Source: Oasisia sp. SBJ-2009
Taxonomy: Eukaryota > Annelida > Polychaeta > Sabellida > Siboglinidae
Length of the DNA: 64,000 nt
Direction of reading: 5' to 3'
Assembly (NCBI GenBank): GCA_964017155.1
Contig: OZ024861.1
Location: forward strand, 19,065,213 to 19,129,212
Notes under the pieces: model-generated
What the model was told of the DNA's origin: nothing
Database searches by the model: none
The model's input: the letters and a program-made list of their open reading frames with translations, nothing else
In this document: positions 1 to 9,587 of the stretch, one piece after another
How positions within the stretch are numbered: the stretch's first letter is position 1
Layout: every line of letters begins with the position of its first letter
Made by a program: the position numbers and the translations under genes

Positions 1-150
1 AGAAATATTACTGACGTCATTACAGACGACTGACGTCATTCAAGTCAACAGACATGGCTATGCTTCTGAGAGACGCGCAGTCATGCTGCTGCTTCGTCTG
101 TCCGCCGTGACGTCAAATGTCGAGTGGGCGTCGACGAATGGGACGGGACG
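1..150. promoter_or_regulatory. CpG-rich segment with three perfect CRE octamers
   Basis: The palindromic octamer TGACGTCA occurs at 12-19, 31-38 and 108-115, and the surrounding 450 bases are much richer in CG than the rest of the window. This octamer is the classical CREB/ATF site, and clusters of it near CpG-rich sequence usually mark promoters. Which gene it would drive is not visible: the possible exon just to the right reads leftwards, so the sites would lie inside its intron, and a promoter for a gene left of the window is equally possible. No transcription start can be fixed. Confidence 0.45.
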
Positions 151-151
151 A

Positions 152-556
152 TCACTCACTGCGCCGCGGCGTCTCTACCGAACGGTTGCGGGAGAGGAAG
201 GTGGAGTGGTAGGTGGCGTTGTTGTGTAGGCCCACCTCGATGAAATGGAGGCAGAAGTGTACGTCATTGTGCATCTCACTGCCTAACCTAACGCTCGGTC
301 GAAGTCCACGGTAGCGTTCTTCATACGGGGAAATCAAAACGGATTTTGTTAAAAACAAAATCTTCTCCAGCGTACAGGTTGCGTGCCTGGATACCGGAGT
401 GCGTGAGGGCATAGCGAGAGTGCGTGCGCGACTGCCTGTCCGCTCGCCTACGTGGATGTAACCACAGAAGATGGTTTCACGAAGCATTTGTAAGGTCGGA
501 GCCGGAGCTGGAGGACTGACCGGATTCAAAACATTCGTTGTTAACGGATATGACAC
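152..556 (-). CDS. Unidentified minus-strand coding exon candidate
   Basis: A minus-strand open frame of 134 codons lies in CpG-rich sequence. Its downstream half is the more gene-like. Around 282-278 there is an acceptor (GGTTAG or GGCAG), followed by a stretch reading EMHNDVHFCLHFIEVGL and NNATYHSTFLSRN, and then a consensus donor CGCA|GTGAGT at 160-154. The open frame stops just inside that donor, as expected if the exon is spliced. I do not recognise the family. The upstream half (from MSYPLTT) may be another exon, 5' sequence or chance. If real, the gene continues off the left edge. Confidence 0.3.
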   Translation of the reverse strand: MSYPLTTNVLNPVSPPAPAPTLQMLRETIFCGYIHVGERTGSRARTLAMPSRTPVSRHATCTLEKILFLTKSVLISPYEERYRGLRPSVRLGSEMHNDVHFCLHFIEVGLHNNATYHSTFLSRNRSVETPRRSE

Positions 557-599
557 CAGAAGACGTACGGGTATTTTCGGCGGTTAGAGGTATTGCATT

Positions 600-1185
600 G
601 GCAGTTTGTCACTGCTCAGTCTCAGGGTGGAAATGTTGAAATTGTTTGCAGTTCAATGTCCGACCTTTCGCTACATATCTAACCTCAACAGTAGGCCTAA
701 CCCAATAATTACAATTTTTTTTATAAGTGGTTGTGTGCAAAGAAGCTATGCTTGAATGTTAAACAGATCTATACATGTTTGTGTTTTAGTACTAAAAATA
801 GCAACTATGAAGTAAAAATAGTTTTAAAATTAGTAATGAAGTTATGAATCTGTGACATTTCGAGGATTAAATATAAATAAACATTGAACATGGAAAGACC
901 ACATAAACATAATATGTTTGAAAATATTTACCATTTTTGGATTAAATTAAGTCATACCGATCCCATATGTTTAAGCAAAGTGATATCCATGCAATGTAAC
1001 ACACTGAATGTTGTATTTTTTCTGGTATATGTTGCGTTGTGAAATAAACTTACTTATACACATATTTCCTTGCGTGAGCTATGAATGTTTTAGTTCTTGA
1101 TAAGGTTTGGTCTCCGTCCGCCACGCTATCCGTGTGGTGTGGTTGCTTCGGGACGTACTATAATGTTGTTTTCCAAAACAACTGA
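600..1185. other. AT-rich stretch, no gene seen
   Basis: No supported open frame, RNA gene or repeat pattern was found here. Base composition drops to AT-rich right after the CpG-rich segment. Confidence 0.5.
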
Positions 1186-1195
1186 TCTCTAGGTC

Positions 1196-2250
1196 AGCGC
1201 CCAGCCGCTGACCGCATCCACACTGAGCCCACACCCACTAACTGCATACACACTGAGCCCACAGCCACTAACCGCATCCACACTGAGCCCATAGCCACTA
1301 ACCACATCCACCCTGAGCCCACAGCCACTAACCACATCCACACTGAGCCCATAACCACTGACTGCCTCCACACTGAGCCCACGGCCATTAACCGCATCCA
1401 GACTGAGCCCACGGCCACTAACCGCATCCACACTGAGCCCACAGCCACTAACTGCATCCACACTGAGCCCACAACCACTGACCGCATCCACACTGAGCCC
1501 ACAGTCACTAACCATATCCACACTGAGCCCACAGCCACTGACCGCATCCACACTGAGCCCACAACCACTGACCGCATCCACACTGAGCCCACAACCACTG
1601 ACTGCCTCCACACTGAGCCTACAGCCACTAACTTCATCCACACTGAGCCCACAGCCACAGACCGCATCCACACTGACCGCATCCACACTGAGCCCACAAC
1701 CATTAACCGCATCCACACTGAGCCCACAGCCACTGACTGCATCCACACTGAGACACAGCCACTGACCGCATCCACACTGAGCCCATAACCACTGACTGCA
1801 TCCACACTGAGCTCACGGCCATTAACCGCATCCACACTGAGCCCATAACCACTGACTGCATCCACACTGAGCCCACAACCACTGACCGCATCCACACTGA
1901 GCCCACAACCACTGACTGCCTCCACACTGAGCCTACAGCCACCGACTTCATCCACACTGAGCCCACGGCCACTGACCACATCCACACTGAGCCAACAGCC
2001 ACTGACCGCATCCACACTTAGCCCACGGCCACTGACCACATCCACACTGAGCCAACAACCACTGACCGCATCCACACTGAGCCCACGGCCACTGACCACA
2101 TCCACACTGAGCCCACGGCCACTGGCCACATCCACACTGAGCCCACGGCCTATAACTGTATCCACACTGAGCCCACAGCCACTAACCGCATCCAGACTGA
2201 GCCCACAGCCAGTAACCGCATCCACTTTGAGCCCATAGCCACTGACCCCT
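1196..2250. repeat. 30-bp minisatellite, about 35 copies
   Basis: The unit contains CCACACTGAGCCCACAGCC followed by an A-C-T-rich segment ending in GCATC or CCATC. Copies differ by point changes, and a few are shortened or carry an extra half unit (near 1670-1690 and 1745-1755). Because 30 is divisible by three, minus-strand frames stay open for 185 and 405 codons with a ten-residue period (SVDAVSGCGL). These follow from the repeat period; no start, splice or codon signal suggests they are translated. Confidence 0.95.
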
Positions 2251-2259
2251 AAAAACGTA

Positions 2260-2685
2260 ACTTGAACTAAAAGGGAATATGTTTTTTTTTTTAGTTTGCA
2301 TTGATATAGTATGTAAATAAGTATAAAAAACAATACTTGTAAACTATGGTCAAGTGAACAAATGTTAACGTCAAAACCCATTTTACCTGGGTATTGCTGT
2401 ACTTTAAACAAACTACCTCCATAAGGATATCTTGCCGTAAAAAAGGTTCAGGAATGTATGACAAGCGGTCTAAGTATACGTTAAGACAAACTCTTTTAAA
2501 TGGTTGTAACTTGAATAGTTATCACTTGAAACCAATTAAAACATGTCAACCAAAATAAATGTACCCTGAAAATTGACATTTTTGGCCATTTTATTTAGCC
2601 AAATGACACCATAACAATTAAGACACAGTTAGAGGTAACCAATTATGCGTTCATGTTATACTACACATTGTTACAACATTGCAGC
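2260..2685. other. AT-rich stretch, no gene seen
   Basis: Nothing beyond oligo-T and AT-rich sequence was recognised between the minisatellite and the decayed element to its right. Confidence 0.5.
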
Positions 2686-2689
2686 TGAT

Positions 2690-4780
2690 GAATCAATGTG
2701 ACATTGAGAAGTACAATCGGTCCGAATCAGAGCATTCTGCCTCACGACATCTTGAATCAACAGAGTCAAATAACCCCCCGTCCTCCTCTGTACATAATCA
2801 TCTGCCTCATCCTCATCCTCCTCCTCGCTGCCATCTTCCCCGCTCTCTTCTGCTGGCCCTGGTGCAGGTAGATGCATCGGGAGAGCAGGTCGCGTGTGGC
2901 GGACAGGGCGAGAGCCACCACTTACCAGCTCCCTGCCATGTCCGAGTGGCGAGGGTGGTGCTTCAGGGACGGGTAGCGCATTAGATACGCCAAGTAGTTG
3001 GCGCCGAGGCAGTGTTGGCGTAGGCTATCTGCATCTGGATGGAAACGGATGATATGTTCTTCATTCTTTTCTACTTCGCGGCACGGGCCTCAGCAATGGT
3101 GCTACCTTTGTTGTCGCCGTAGATGACATGTCGTGTGACCACCTTCTCCTCTAGGTCAAGGCTCTCTCCGCACCGCGACAGCTGCCGTCGCGCCACAGGG
3201 CTCTTCGCCACCTGGTCATACCCCGACTTCTTACCCTTGCCCTAAGCATCTGTATCAGCAGCATCAATGACAACAGGGCCACTGTAGCCTGACTCGCGCA
3301 GAATTGCGTAAACGGAGACGAGGACAATGTCAGCCTGAGACTGGTCAAAGGTTGAGTTCTGCATCGGCTGCTAGGAGCCAACTGAGTATATAAGCTCTGT
3401 ATCAACACTCTGTGCTAGGTCGGTCAGGTAGCTGCATATCAATTTTTGCAGCCGACCCTTGTTTCTGACGCTACACAGCAGCATGTTTGAACGCTCTGAG
3501 GGGGGAAAGGTCTGCCAATTTCACGTATGTTGGGGATATTTGTCTTACCCTGCACTCGCAGGTCTCACTTGTGTCTTTAGTCGAGTATGCTGCGTCGTAC
3601 GGGTCGTTCACACAGATGATACGGTCAGCATTGCCATGGCGGGTACTTGTATGGGTGCCATCTTGCGTCTGCCGATCTTCTGCTGTTGGGGTTGTCATAC
3701 TCCAGATCATGCCCATGTCGACGAGAGCGACGTAGGGTTCCTGTAGGTCTACATATTTGCAGAGAGAGATTCTGGATGAGTTTGCTCTTTTGCGTCTTCC
3801 TGTATGTGCCGTTGGAGTTGAATGAGGCCATACACTCCTCCCTCAATAACACGATGTTCCGGCAACTGGGTTCACAAGTTGGCTGACTTCAACCAGGTTG
3901 ATCACTGCGGCCCGCTACATCTCAGCAGCTATCGCCGTTAGTTCCTCCGCGGGCTTCTTCGTGCCTGGTTCCTCGGCCAAACGTCAATCGTTTGCTCAGA
4001 GGAACGGATGGATGGAGGGAGACATTCTTACTGAACACCCGCGCTCGCAAAAAACTGGTAAATTTGCAGCACGGGCTGAGTTGAAGGCCGCAACGAGCTT
4101 ATCAGATGCAGGCATGGCTGACTGTAGGGTGCGGAGGGTGGATGAGGCCGGGTCGAACAGGAGGGAGTCGAATTCTTGCATGCATGTGACCAGATACTGC
4201 ACGCACTGCTCATCGTTTCGTATCCGTTTTGGGCCGCATTCCACGTGTTCCTCTTGGCATCTTTTCGGTTGGCCAGGACGGTGTGAGACGCCCTGGTCCG
4301 AGCCACATTGTTCACATCTCTGGAGTGCACTTCTCATTCTGGAGGATGGAGAGCCAGCCAGACTTCAGCAGGGTAATGAGGACGTACACGGGATGATCTC
4401 CAACTAAGAAGGCGAAGGGCATGCGCTTAATACCGATGATGATAGTCAGCTTGTCCATGATGTCCTACACAACTGACTTGTTGGGCGGTTGACTGTAAGA
4501 CATATGGAAACAAGCCTTGCTCTTCCATTGCTCCATGTTCAAGCCAGCGTGAAACCCGTTATAGGAAGGGATTGACTGCTCGGCTCCATCAGGGCGGTCA
4601 TCTTTCACATCCGCGCGAGCAAGGGCATGAACTTGCCCTGAAGGTATGTACTTGATGCGAACCGCGTTGGATGGTTCTATATGGTGTAACTGCCTGCATC
4701 TCAAACACCTTCTTAGTCAGTGCCTGCGACACAGTCGGCGTCTTTGGATGTTTGCCCCGTACTCCTGAACAAGACGTTCT
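2690..4780 (-). pseudogene. Decayed protein-coding dispersed element (uncharacterised invertebrate family)
   Basis: Reading the minus strand from about 4700 down to 2690, one long protein can be followed through frameshifts and stops. In order the recognisable blocks are PPNKSVV...DIMDKLTIIIG with VGDHPVYVLITLLKSG (about 4500-4350), YLVTCMQEFDSLLFDPASS (4200), LLCSVRNKGRLQKLICSYL (3480), QADIVLVSVYAILRESGY with GPVVIDAADTDA (3340-3240), VAKSPVARRQLSRCGESL (3200), VIYGDNKGSTIAEARAAK (3120-3070), an LRQHCLGANYLAYLMRYP-like block (3000-2950) and an acidic tail. I recall this block order from long, multicopy uncharacterised proteins of cnidarians and other marine invertebrates. The many in-frame stops mean the copy is dead. 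Confidence 0.6.
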
Positions 4781-4919
4781 AAACGCTGCAGAAACATCCA
4801 GTTACTGCTGTATGCAATTAATTAAACTGAAAAGCAATTGTGCTTCATTAAAACAAATCAGATCTTTTGTTGTGCTAAACAAGAGATTTGTACCCTCGTT
4901 AAAAAAATTCAGCTAATAT

Positions 4920-5590
4920 GGCACGCATCCCAAAAGGAGCTCACTTCTAGAACCCTTATTCATCATATCCGGCAGAGGGGCTCTCGCTCATTTTATATTA
5001 ATTGGGTCCAGGACTTCGATTCCATTATATATTACTTTGAAGATGACCTTTGAATAACCTTGAACTTACCACGTGACCTTGATCTTAGTTGGATCTGTCA
5101 CCTTCATAAATTCCATCAGCACATCGATTTAGCGGAAATAATGTGTCTTGGTCAATGTACTCCGAAAAAACCTCTTCATACATGGTTCTAGGTGCTCTGG
5201 TTCAAACGTTACGTGTTCTTTTTACCAGATGGCGGCCATCTTGGATCTATGGGTTAAAATGATGTCATAGCGTTAAATTGATGCCAGAATCGGAATCCTC
5301 GTGGACGACTTACCAAAAAATTCGTACGTGAATTTTGCCGTTTTGGTTCAAATGATAATTTTTCGAGATGATGCCAGCGGCCATTTTGGATTTGGCCCTG
5401 TGGCGGAAAACGCCAGCATATTTTAGAGGGACCGGGGGGGCTAACTCTTGTTTAAATGGTCCATAGAAGTCAAATCAGTCGTCAAACCTTAGTAGCCAGA
5501 GAATGGTCACGAAACTGCAATTCTAGACCCTACTATATGTGTAATAAATAACTATATGTTTTATTTGCATGGATTTTGTATTAATCTACT
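4920..5590. other. Non-coding stretch with fragments of dispersed repeats
   Basis: No gene is supported. An odd palindrome AGATGGCGGCCATCT sits near 5228-5242, and a related AGCGGCCATTTTGGAT occurs near 5376. They look like parts of an old dispersed repeat. Confidence 0.4.
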
Positions 5591-5591
5591 C

Positions 5592-5831
5592 TCAGTCATC
5601 CAGTAAAACAAATTCATCCCGACAATTTATAAATTGTCGTAAGAAATAATTAGCATCTGGACTAGACAAAAATATATAAATTTGAGTATCGTCTGCATAA
5701 AGATGATGACTCAAAATGTCAAATGATGAAATATTAAGTGGTGACGAAAGGGAATCCCCAATCTTAACCAACGTCCATGTTGTACCACGTGAGTATAGTG
5801 TTAACTGTGTCTCTTCCTGCGCTGAAGCCAC
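5592..5831 (-). mobile_element. LINE reverse-transcriptase fragment
   Basis: The minus-strand frame contains HLYADDTQIYIFLSSPDA, the YADD catalytic box of non-LTR reverse transcriptase with the TQ-Y context typical of jockey/CR1-type LINEs, preceded by SSPLNISSFDILSHH. Only the C-terminal palm region survives. There is no intact start or endonuclease, so this is a truncated relic. Confidence 0.75.
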
Positions 5832-5932
5832 ACTGGCTCTCTAGAAAAAGATGAGGTTGTTTAGGAGTACGCGAGAAAAGTCTTTCTTGCGATAGACAAC
5901 CGGGAGATTTAACGTTTTACGGTTGTCGTAGG

Positions 5933-6080
5933 CAGTGGAGTACCCAGGGGGGGGGGGGGGGGGTAGGGGGCATACCCTCCCTAATCCCGGGAAAATTAGG
6001 AAGGTGGGGAACGGAGGACCAAAAAATGGCTTCCTGATTCACATAGTCACCAAGTACGGAGGGTACAAGGATGCCTGTGT
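5933..6080. mobile_element. Dispersed repeat with G-run terminus, copy 1
   Basis: The segment opens with GTGGAGTACCCAGG and a run of about 16 G, then CCCTAATCCCGGGAAAATTAGG, AGGTGGGGAACGGAGGACC and GGCTTCCTGATTCACATAG. The same order of blocks recurs at 53868-54010, where the start reads GTGGCGTAGCCAGA plus a G run. Such GTGGCGTA-type ends are common on hAT-like DNA elements, but neither end nor target duplication could be delimited, so the class is uncertain. Confidence 0.55.
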
Positions 6081-6139
6081 GAAGTATTCTCTTTGTAGTC
6101 AAAACAATTAATCTAGTCGATTTTCCACTGGATGTCACT

Positions 6140-6515
6140 TCTTCTCGTAAGTTTATAAACTGTAATAAGCAACGTTACGTGTTGTAAAGTTACTGGTTGA
6201 ACGCCAACGCCACACCGGGAGGTAGGAATGTTTAATTATTGTTTCATTAGAGTAAGTGAAAACTTATATTGGTATTTGTCGTGGGTGTTGTCTTTAGGTT
6301 TGGAAGATGTAGCGCGAGGAATGTGGTGGCCGGATATACGCGGATATTATGTGGGGGCTTGGGGTTCGTGTCTATTTAATAATAATGTTATCGTTTGTCT
6401 CTAACATTACAACGTTGACGCCTTCTGTGAATGGTTTTACTCAACTGCAAGCTACTTTGGTCAGTGAGCTTGGTTATCATGTCGGTATTCATTTTAAGCG
6501 AGTTGAGTTTGAATT
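6140..6515. other. No gene seen
   Basis: Unremarkable non-coding sequence between two repeats. Plus-strand open frames starting here owe their length to the adjoining GT tract. Confidence 0.4.
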
Positions 6516-6516
6516 G

Positions 6517-6522
6517 TGTGTG

Positions 6523-6566
<44 letters not shown>

Positions 6567-6658
6567 GGTGTGGGTGTGTGGGTGTGTGCGTATGGGTTTG
6601 CGCGTGCGTGCGCGCGTGCGCGCATGCGTGCGTGCGTGCGTGCGTGCGTACGTACATA
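6517..6658. repeat. GT / GTGC microsatellite
   Basis: About 9 GT units grade into GCGTGCGT tetranucleotides and mixed GTGTGG/GCGC motifs, ending in CGTACGTACATAG. Alternating purine-pyrimidine over 140 bases is a classic Z-DNA-prone composition. Confidence 0.95.
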
Positions 6659-6870
6659 GGGGAAACCCGGGCAATATGGGAGAGTTAACGTTCCACTGTT
6701 CGTCGCACCCACATTTTGCCAAACACACCAAAACACAACAGGGCATATGGTATTGTTTTTTTGTTGACATCATTATTTTTTAATAAATACGGATTATCCC
6801 GTTTGACATTTTCCCCGCATATACGGGTAAAATGGGATTTTGATCCGGGAAATATGGGAATGGGATGCAT
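6650..6870. mobile_element. Microsatellite-associated dispersed repeat (TAGGGGAAACCCGGG type)
   Basis: Directly after the GT tract comes TAGGGGAAACCCGGGCAA and TATGGGAGAG, later GGGTAAAATGGGA and CCGGGAAATATGGGAATG. The reverse complement of the same flank (ACCCGGATTTCCCCTACAT) abuts the tetranucleotide array at about 7494-7513, and CCCATTTTGCCCGGAATATG at 7110-7130 is related. Two different microsatellites joined to the same flank suggest a small mobile element with an internal microsatellite. Confidence 0.5.
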
Positions 6871-7515
6871 ATTTAGTTGTGTCATTTGGTAATGTACGTG
6901 GTCCTACATATTCAGAATAGTTATTTTTAGTAACTGATATATTAGAACTAGTAAACTACAATAAGAATAGCCAAGATATGCGATATAGTAAGGTCGTATA
7001 AGCAAAGCGAAATGTCATACTTCTTTGTGAATTTGACTGAACTTGGGTGGATGACATTAAACAGGTATATTTTGTCTGGGCAAAAAGGGATAGTCTCATT
7101 TTGCCCGCATTAGTATATCCCATTTTGCCCGGAATATGCATGGTTTAATAAAACTGCGATACATTAATTATATATATACATCGTTCACTCTCACGAAAAA
7201 CTATTATACGCTGAAACACTCATAAACTAATATTACATCCTCGCGACATTCGAAGTTGAAATATGATCAGCTGTCACTTAGCAAACTTAGATGGATCGCC
7301 AAAAAACAATTTAGCAAGGGTTCAAAGCTAAGGATTACTAACGATTGTTTCAATCCGCGCGAAGAATTGCATACCAATTGGTTTGTATAGTAGTACTCAG
7401 ATGCCGCTACGATAGCTACGCTAGATAGATAGATACGCTTTGTGGCAGCACTATTCTTTGCATATAGCGATTTCCCATATTACCCGAATATCCCGTTTTA
7501 CCCGGATTTCCCCTA

Positions 7516-7516
7516 C

Positions 7517-7551
<35 letters not shown>

Positions 7552-7797
7552 TGTATGTATGTATGTATGTATGTATGTATGTATGTATGTATGCATGCAT
7601 GCATGCATGCATGCATGCATGCATGCATGCATGCATGCATGCATGCATGCATGCATACATACATACATACATACATACATACATACATACATACATACAT
7701 ACATACATACATACATACATACATACATACATACATACATACATACATACATACATACATACATACATACATACATACATACATACATACATACATG
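7516..7797. repeat. ATGT-ATGC-ATAC tetranucleotide array forming one large palindrome
   Basis: The tract runs about 70 bases of ATGT, about 65 of ATGC and about 145 of ATAC units. ATGT and ATAC are reverse complements in register and ATGC is self-complementary, so the whole tract can fold back on itself. Open frames in all directions here (repeated MYVC, MHAC, IHTY) are products of the repeat. Confidence 0.97.
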
Positions 7798-7799
7798 TA

Positions 7800-7870
7800 T
7801 ACAGAGTTTGCGAAATTGTTGGATGGCCCCCTCCAATGGCAATGCAAAATCACGGCTCCGCCACTGGTCG
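7800..7870 (-). mobile_element. hAT-like terminus (GGCTCCGCCACTG)
   Basis: The sequence TGGCCCCCTCCAATGG is followed by CACGGCTCCGCCACTG; read on the minus strand this is CAGTGGCGGAGCC, the shape of a hAT-family inverted terminus. The partner end could not be placed with confidence, so only a terminus-like motif is claimed. Confidence 0.35.
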
Positions 7871-7874
7871 TAGG

Positions 7875-8520
7875 ACGCTTGTCAATTGTTCTTTAATTCT
7901 CCTGTACCTACACAACAAAAGCTTCGATTCTTCAATTCCTGATGGCCCACTGCAGTGAAATGTTCAACAACGCATGGAAAAGTAGTTTACTAAACCTACG
8001 TTATTATAGCAAGCTAGCAACACTCTTCCAGGGCATTTGCGCACTGCTGAGTAGAGTGGTTGCCTTCAATGCCTCAGAGCTCTAGTACTGTATTGTGTAT
8101 TCTGCCATGTTTAATACACAACCGTGACAAATCACATAGCTGTATTTCTTATTTCAGCAAGCGGTTGGGGCATTATGTATTACAAAATGTATTACATAAA
8201 ACATAACATGTAAACGTCGCATAATTATACAATGACTGACGAAATAGACGTTCAAAAATTCACGTCAATTCCAGAGGAGCAATTATAGTGCATCCTCACT
8301 TAAACAACAGACCGCACAGAGTGCTAAAGAACATTCATAGCTGTCAAGTCCTCATATTTTCCCTTACAGATAGGCCATAATATATTGTATTAATCACCTA
8401 CTGTTTGTGGACTGCAAGCATAGATCGAGTCACCTGGACTGGAGCCACTAGGTATAACGGTTAGGGAGCGTACAATGAACAGCACAACATAGTTTTGCAT
8501 TCCTTAGGAAGCTGATGATT
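7875..8520. other. No gene seen
   Basis: Ordinary AT-rich non-coding sequence. No repeat family, splice-framed exon or RNA gene was recognised. Confidence 0.4.
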
Positions 8521-8521
8521 T

Positions 8522-8881
8522 TTACACATTGTAAGTAATAATGATGCACAAATATCGTAGTGCATTATTCAGAGATTTATATGGCATTTGGCAAAGATAA
8601 TCCCGTAACTGCCATAGCATTCTATCAGCTGACTTATCATAGTCTAGATGCTCTAGCCAGGGTATGTTATTGAATATCTTATAATATCGCTCACTCTGTC
8701 GAAGATACTGTCTGTATCTGTAACTGGCAAAATGCCCTGGGAACACATCACGCCAGTATGTATTACTGGCCTCTACTGAGCCTGCAGCATTTGTCCAACC
8801 TGTCCCGACATGGTCACATATAAACAAGTGAAGTGTATTATTATTAATATTGCAAAGTTTGAAAGCTGTTGAATTGACCAC
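8522..8881 (-). CDS. Unidentified minus-strand open frame, 119 codons
   Basis: Its composition is protein-like, unlike most frames nearby: HLFICDHVGTGWTNAAG, YWRDVFPGHFASYRYRQYL, FNNIPWLEHLDYDKSADRM and WQLRDYLCQMPYKSLNN, then a stop. There is no low-complexity bias. I recognise no domain. It could be a terminal exon of a minus-strand gene, a short intronless gene, or a fragment of a mobile-element protein. No partner exon was found within several kilobases, so the call is weak. Confidence 0.3.
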   Translation of the reverse strand: MVNSTAFKLCNINNNTLHLFICDHVGTGWTNAAGSVEASNTYWRDVFPGHFASYRYRQYLRQSERYYKIFNNIPWLEHLDYDKSADRMLWQLRDYLCQMPYKSLNNALRYLCIIITYNV

Positions 8882-8889
8882 ATTTTGTT

Positions 8890-9585
8890 TACAAATTGCA
8901 TGCTTATATTATAAACATATCATTATTCGTGGACATTGTTGCATTTAAAATGTTGAGATTGCCCGCTAATTATCACCTATTAACTAATTAATTTATTATT
9001 ACATGACTAGTTAATATGTATTTATTCTCATAATCAATGTGGTTATGCGCAGAGCATAATATGTATAAATATCTTCATATTTATGGACTTTGCTGGTCTT
9101 AATTAGAATGTGTTGGACTGTTAACTTGGTGCACTACTAATATTAACTAATTAATTGAATTAATTAGTATGAACAATTATTGAATGTTATAACATTTATT
9201 ATTCCATTCAATGCATTTCAAAACACTGGAAACTGTATTTTAATTGCCATACAAATAACAAAGTTATGCCATTTTAGAGTTGTTTTTATTGAAATATTTA
9301 TCAACAGAAAACTAAAAAATGGGCTAATTTTGTCATTATAGAGATACACCAATTCTATGACATTTTCCCATCACTTTTGATCTAATAATTTAGGTATTGT
9401 AATAAAATTAACGATTATGTGATTTATTACCTATTACCTTTAATTTAGGCCTATTTCGTAAATCCTATGATGATAATAATGTTTTGGTTGAAGTGCCTAT
9501 ACATATATATCGAAGTGTCTTTGCGTATGACGTGAACCCTATCTTTAAACCTGTGGCATACATGAGGATGCATGGGCATCGTGCC
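8890..9585. other. AT-rich stretch, no gene seen
   Basis: Very AT-rich with repeated TTAATTAATTA-like words. No coding or structural feature is supported. Confidence 0.45.
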
Positions 9586-9587
9586 TG

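Noticed and set aside
6349..6783. 144-codon plus frame through the GT tract
   Set aside because: Its length comes from the microsatellite (V-C-V-C and R-A-C-V repeats); the flanks show no family.
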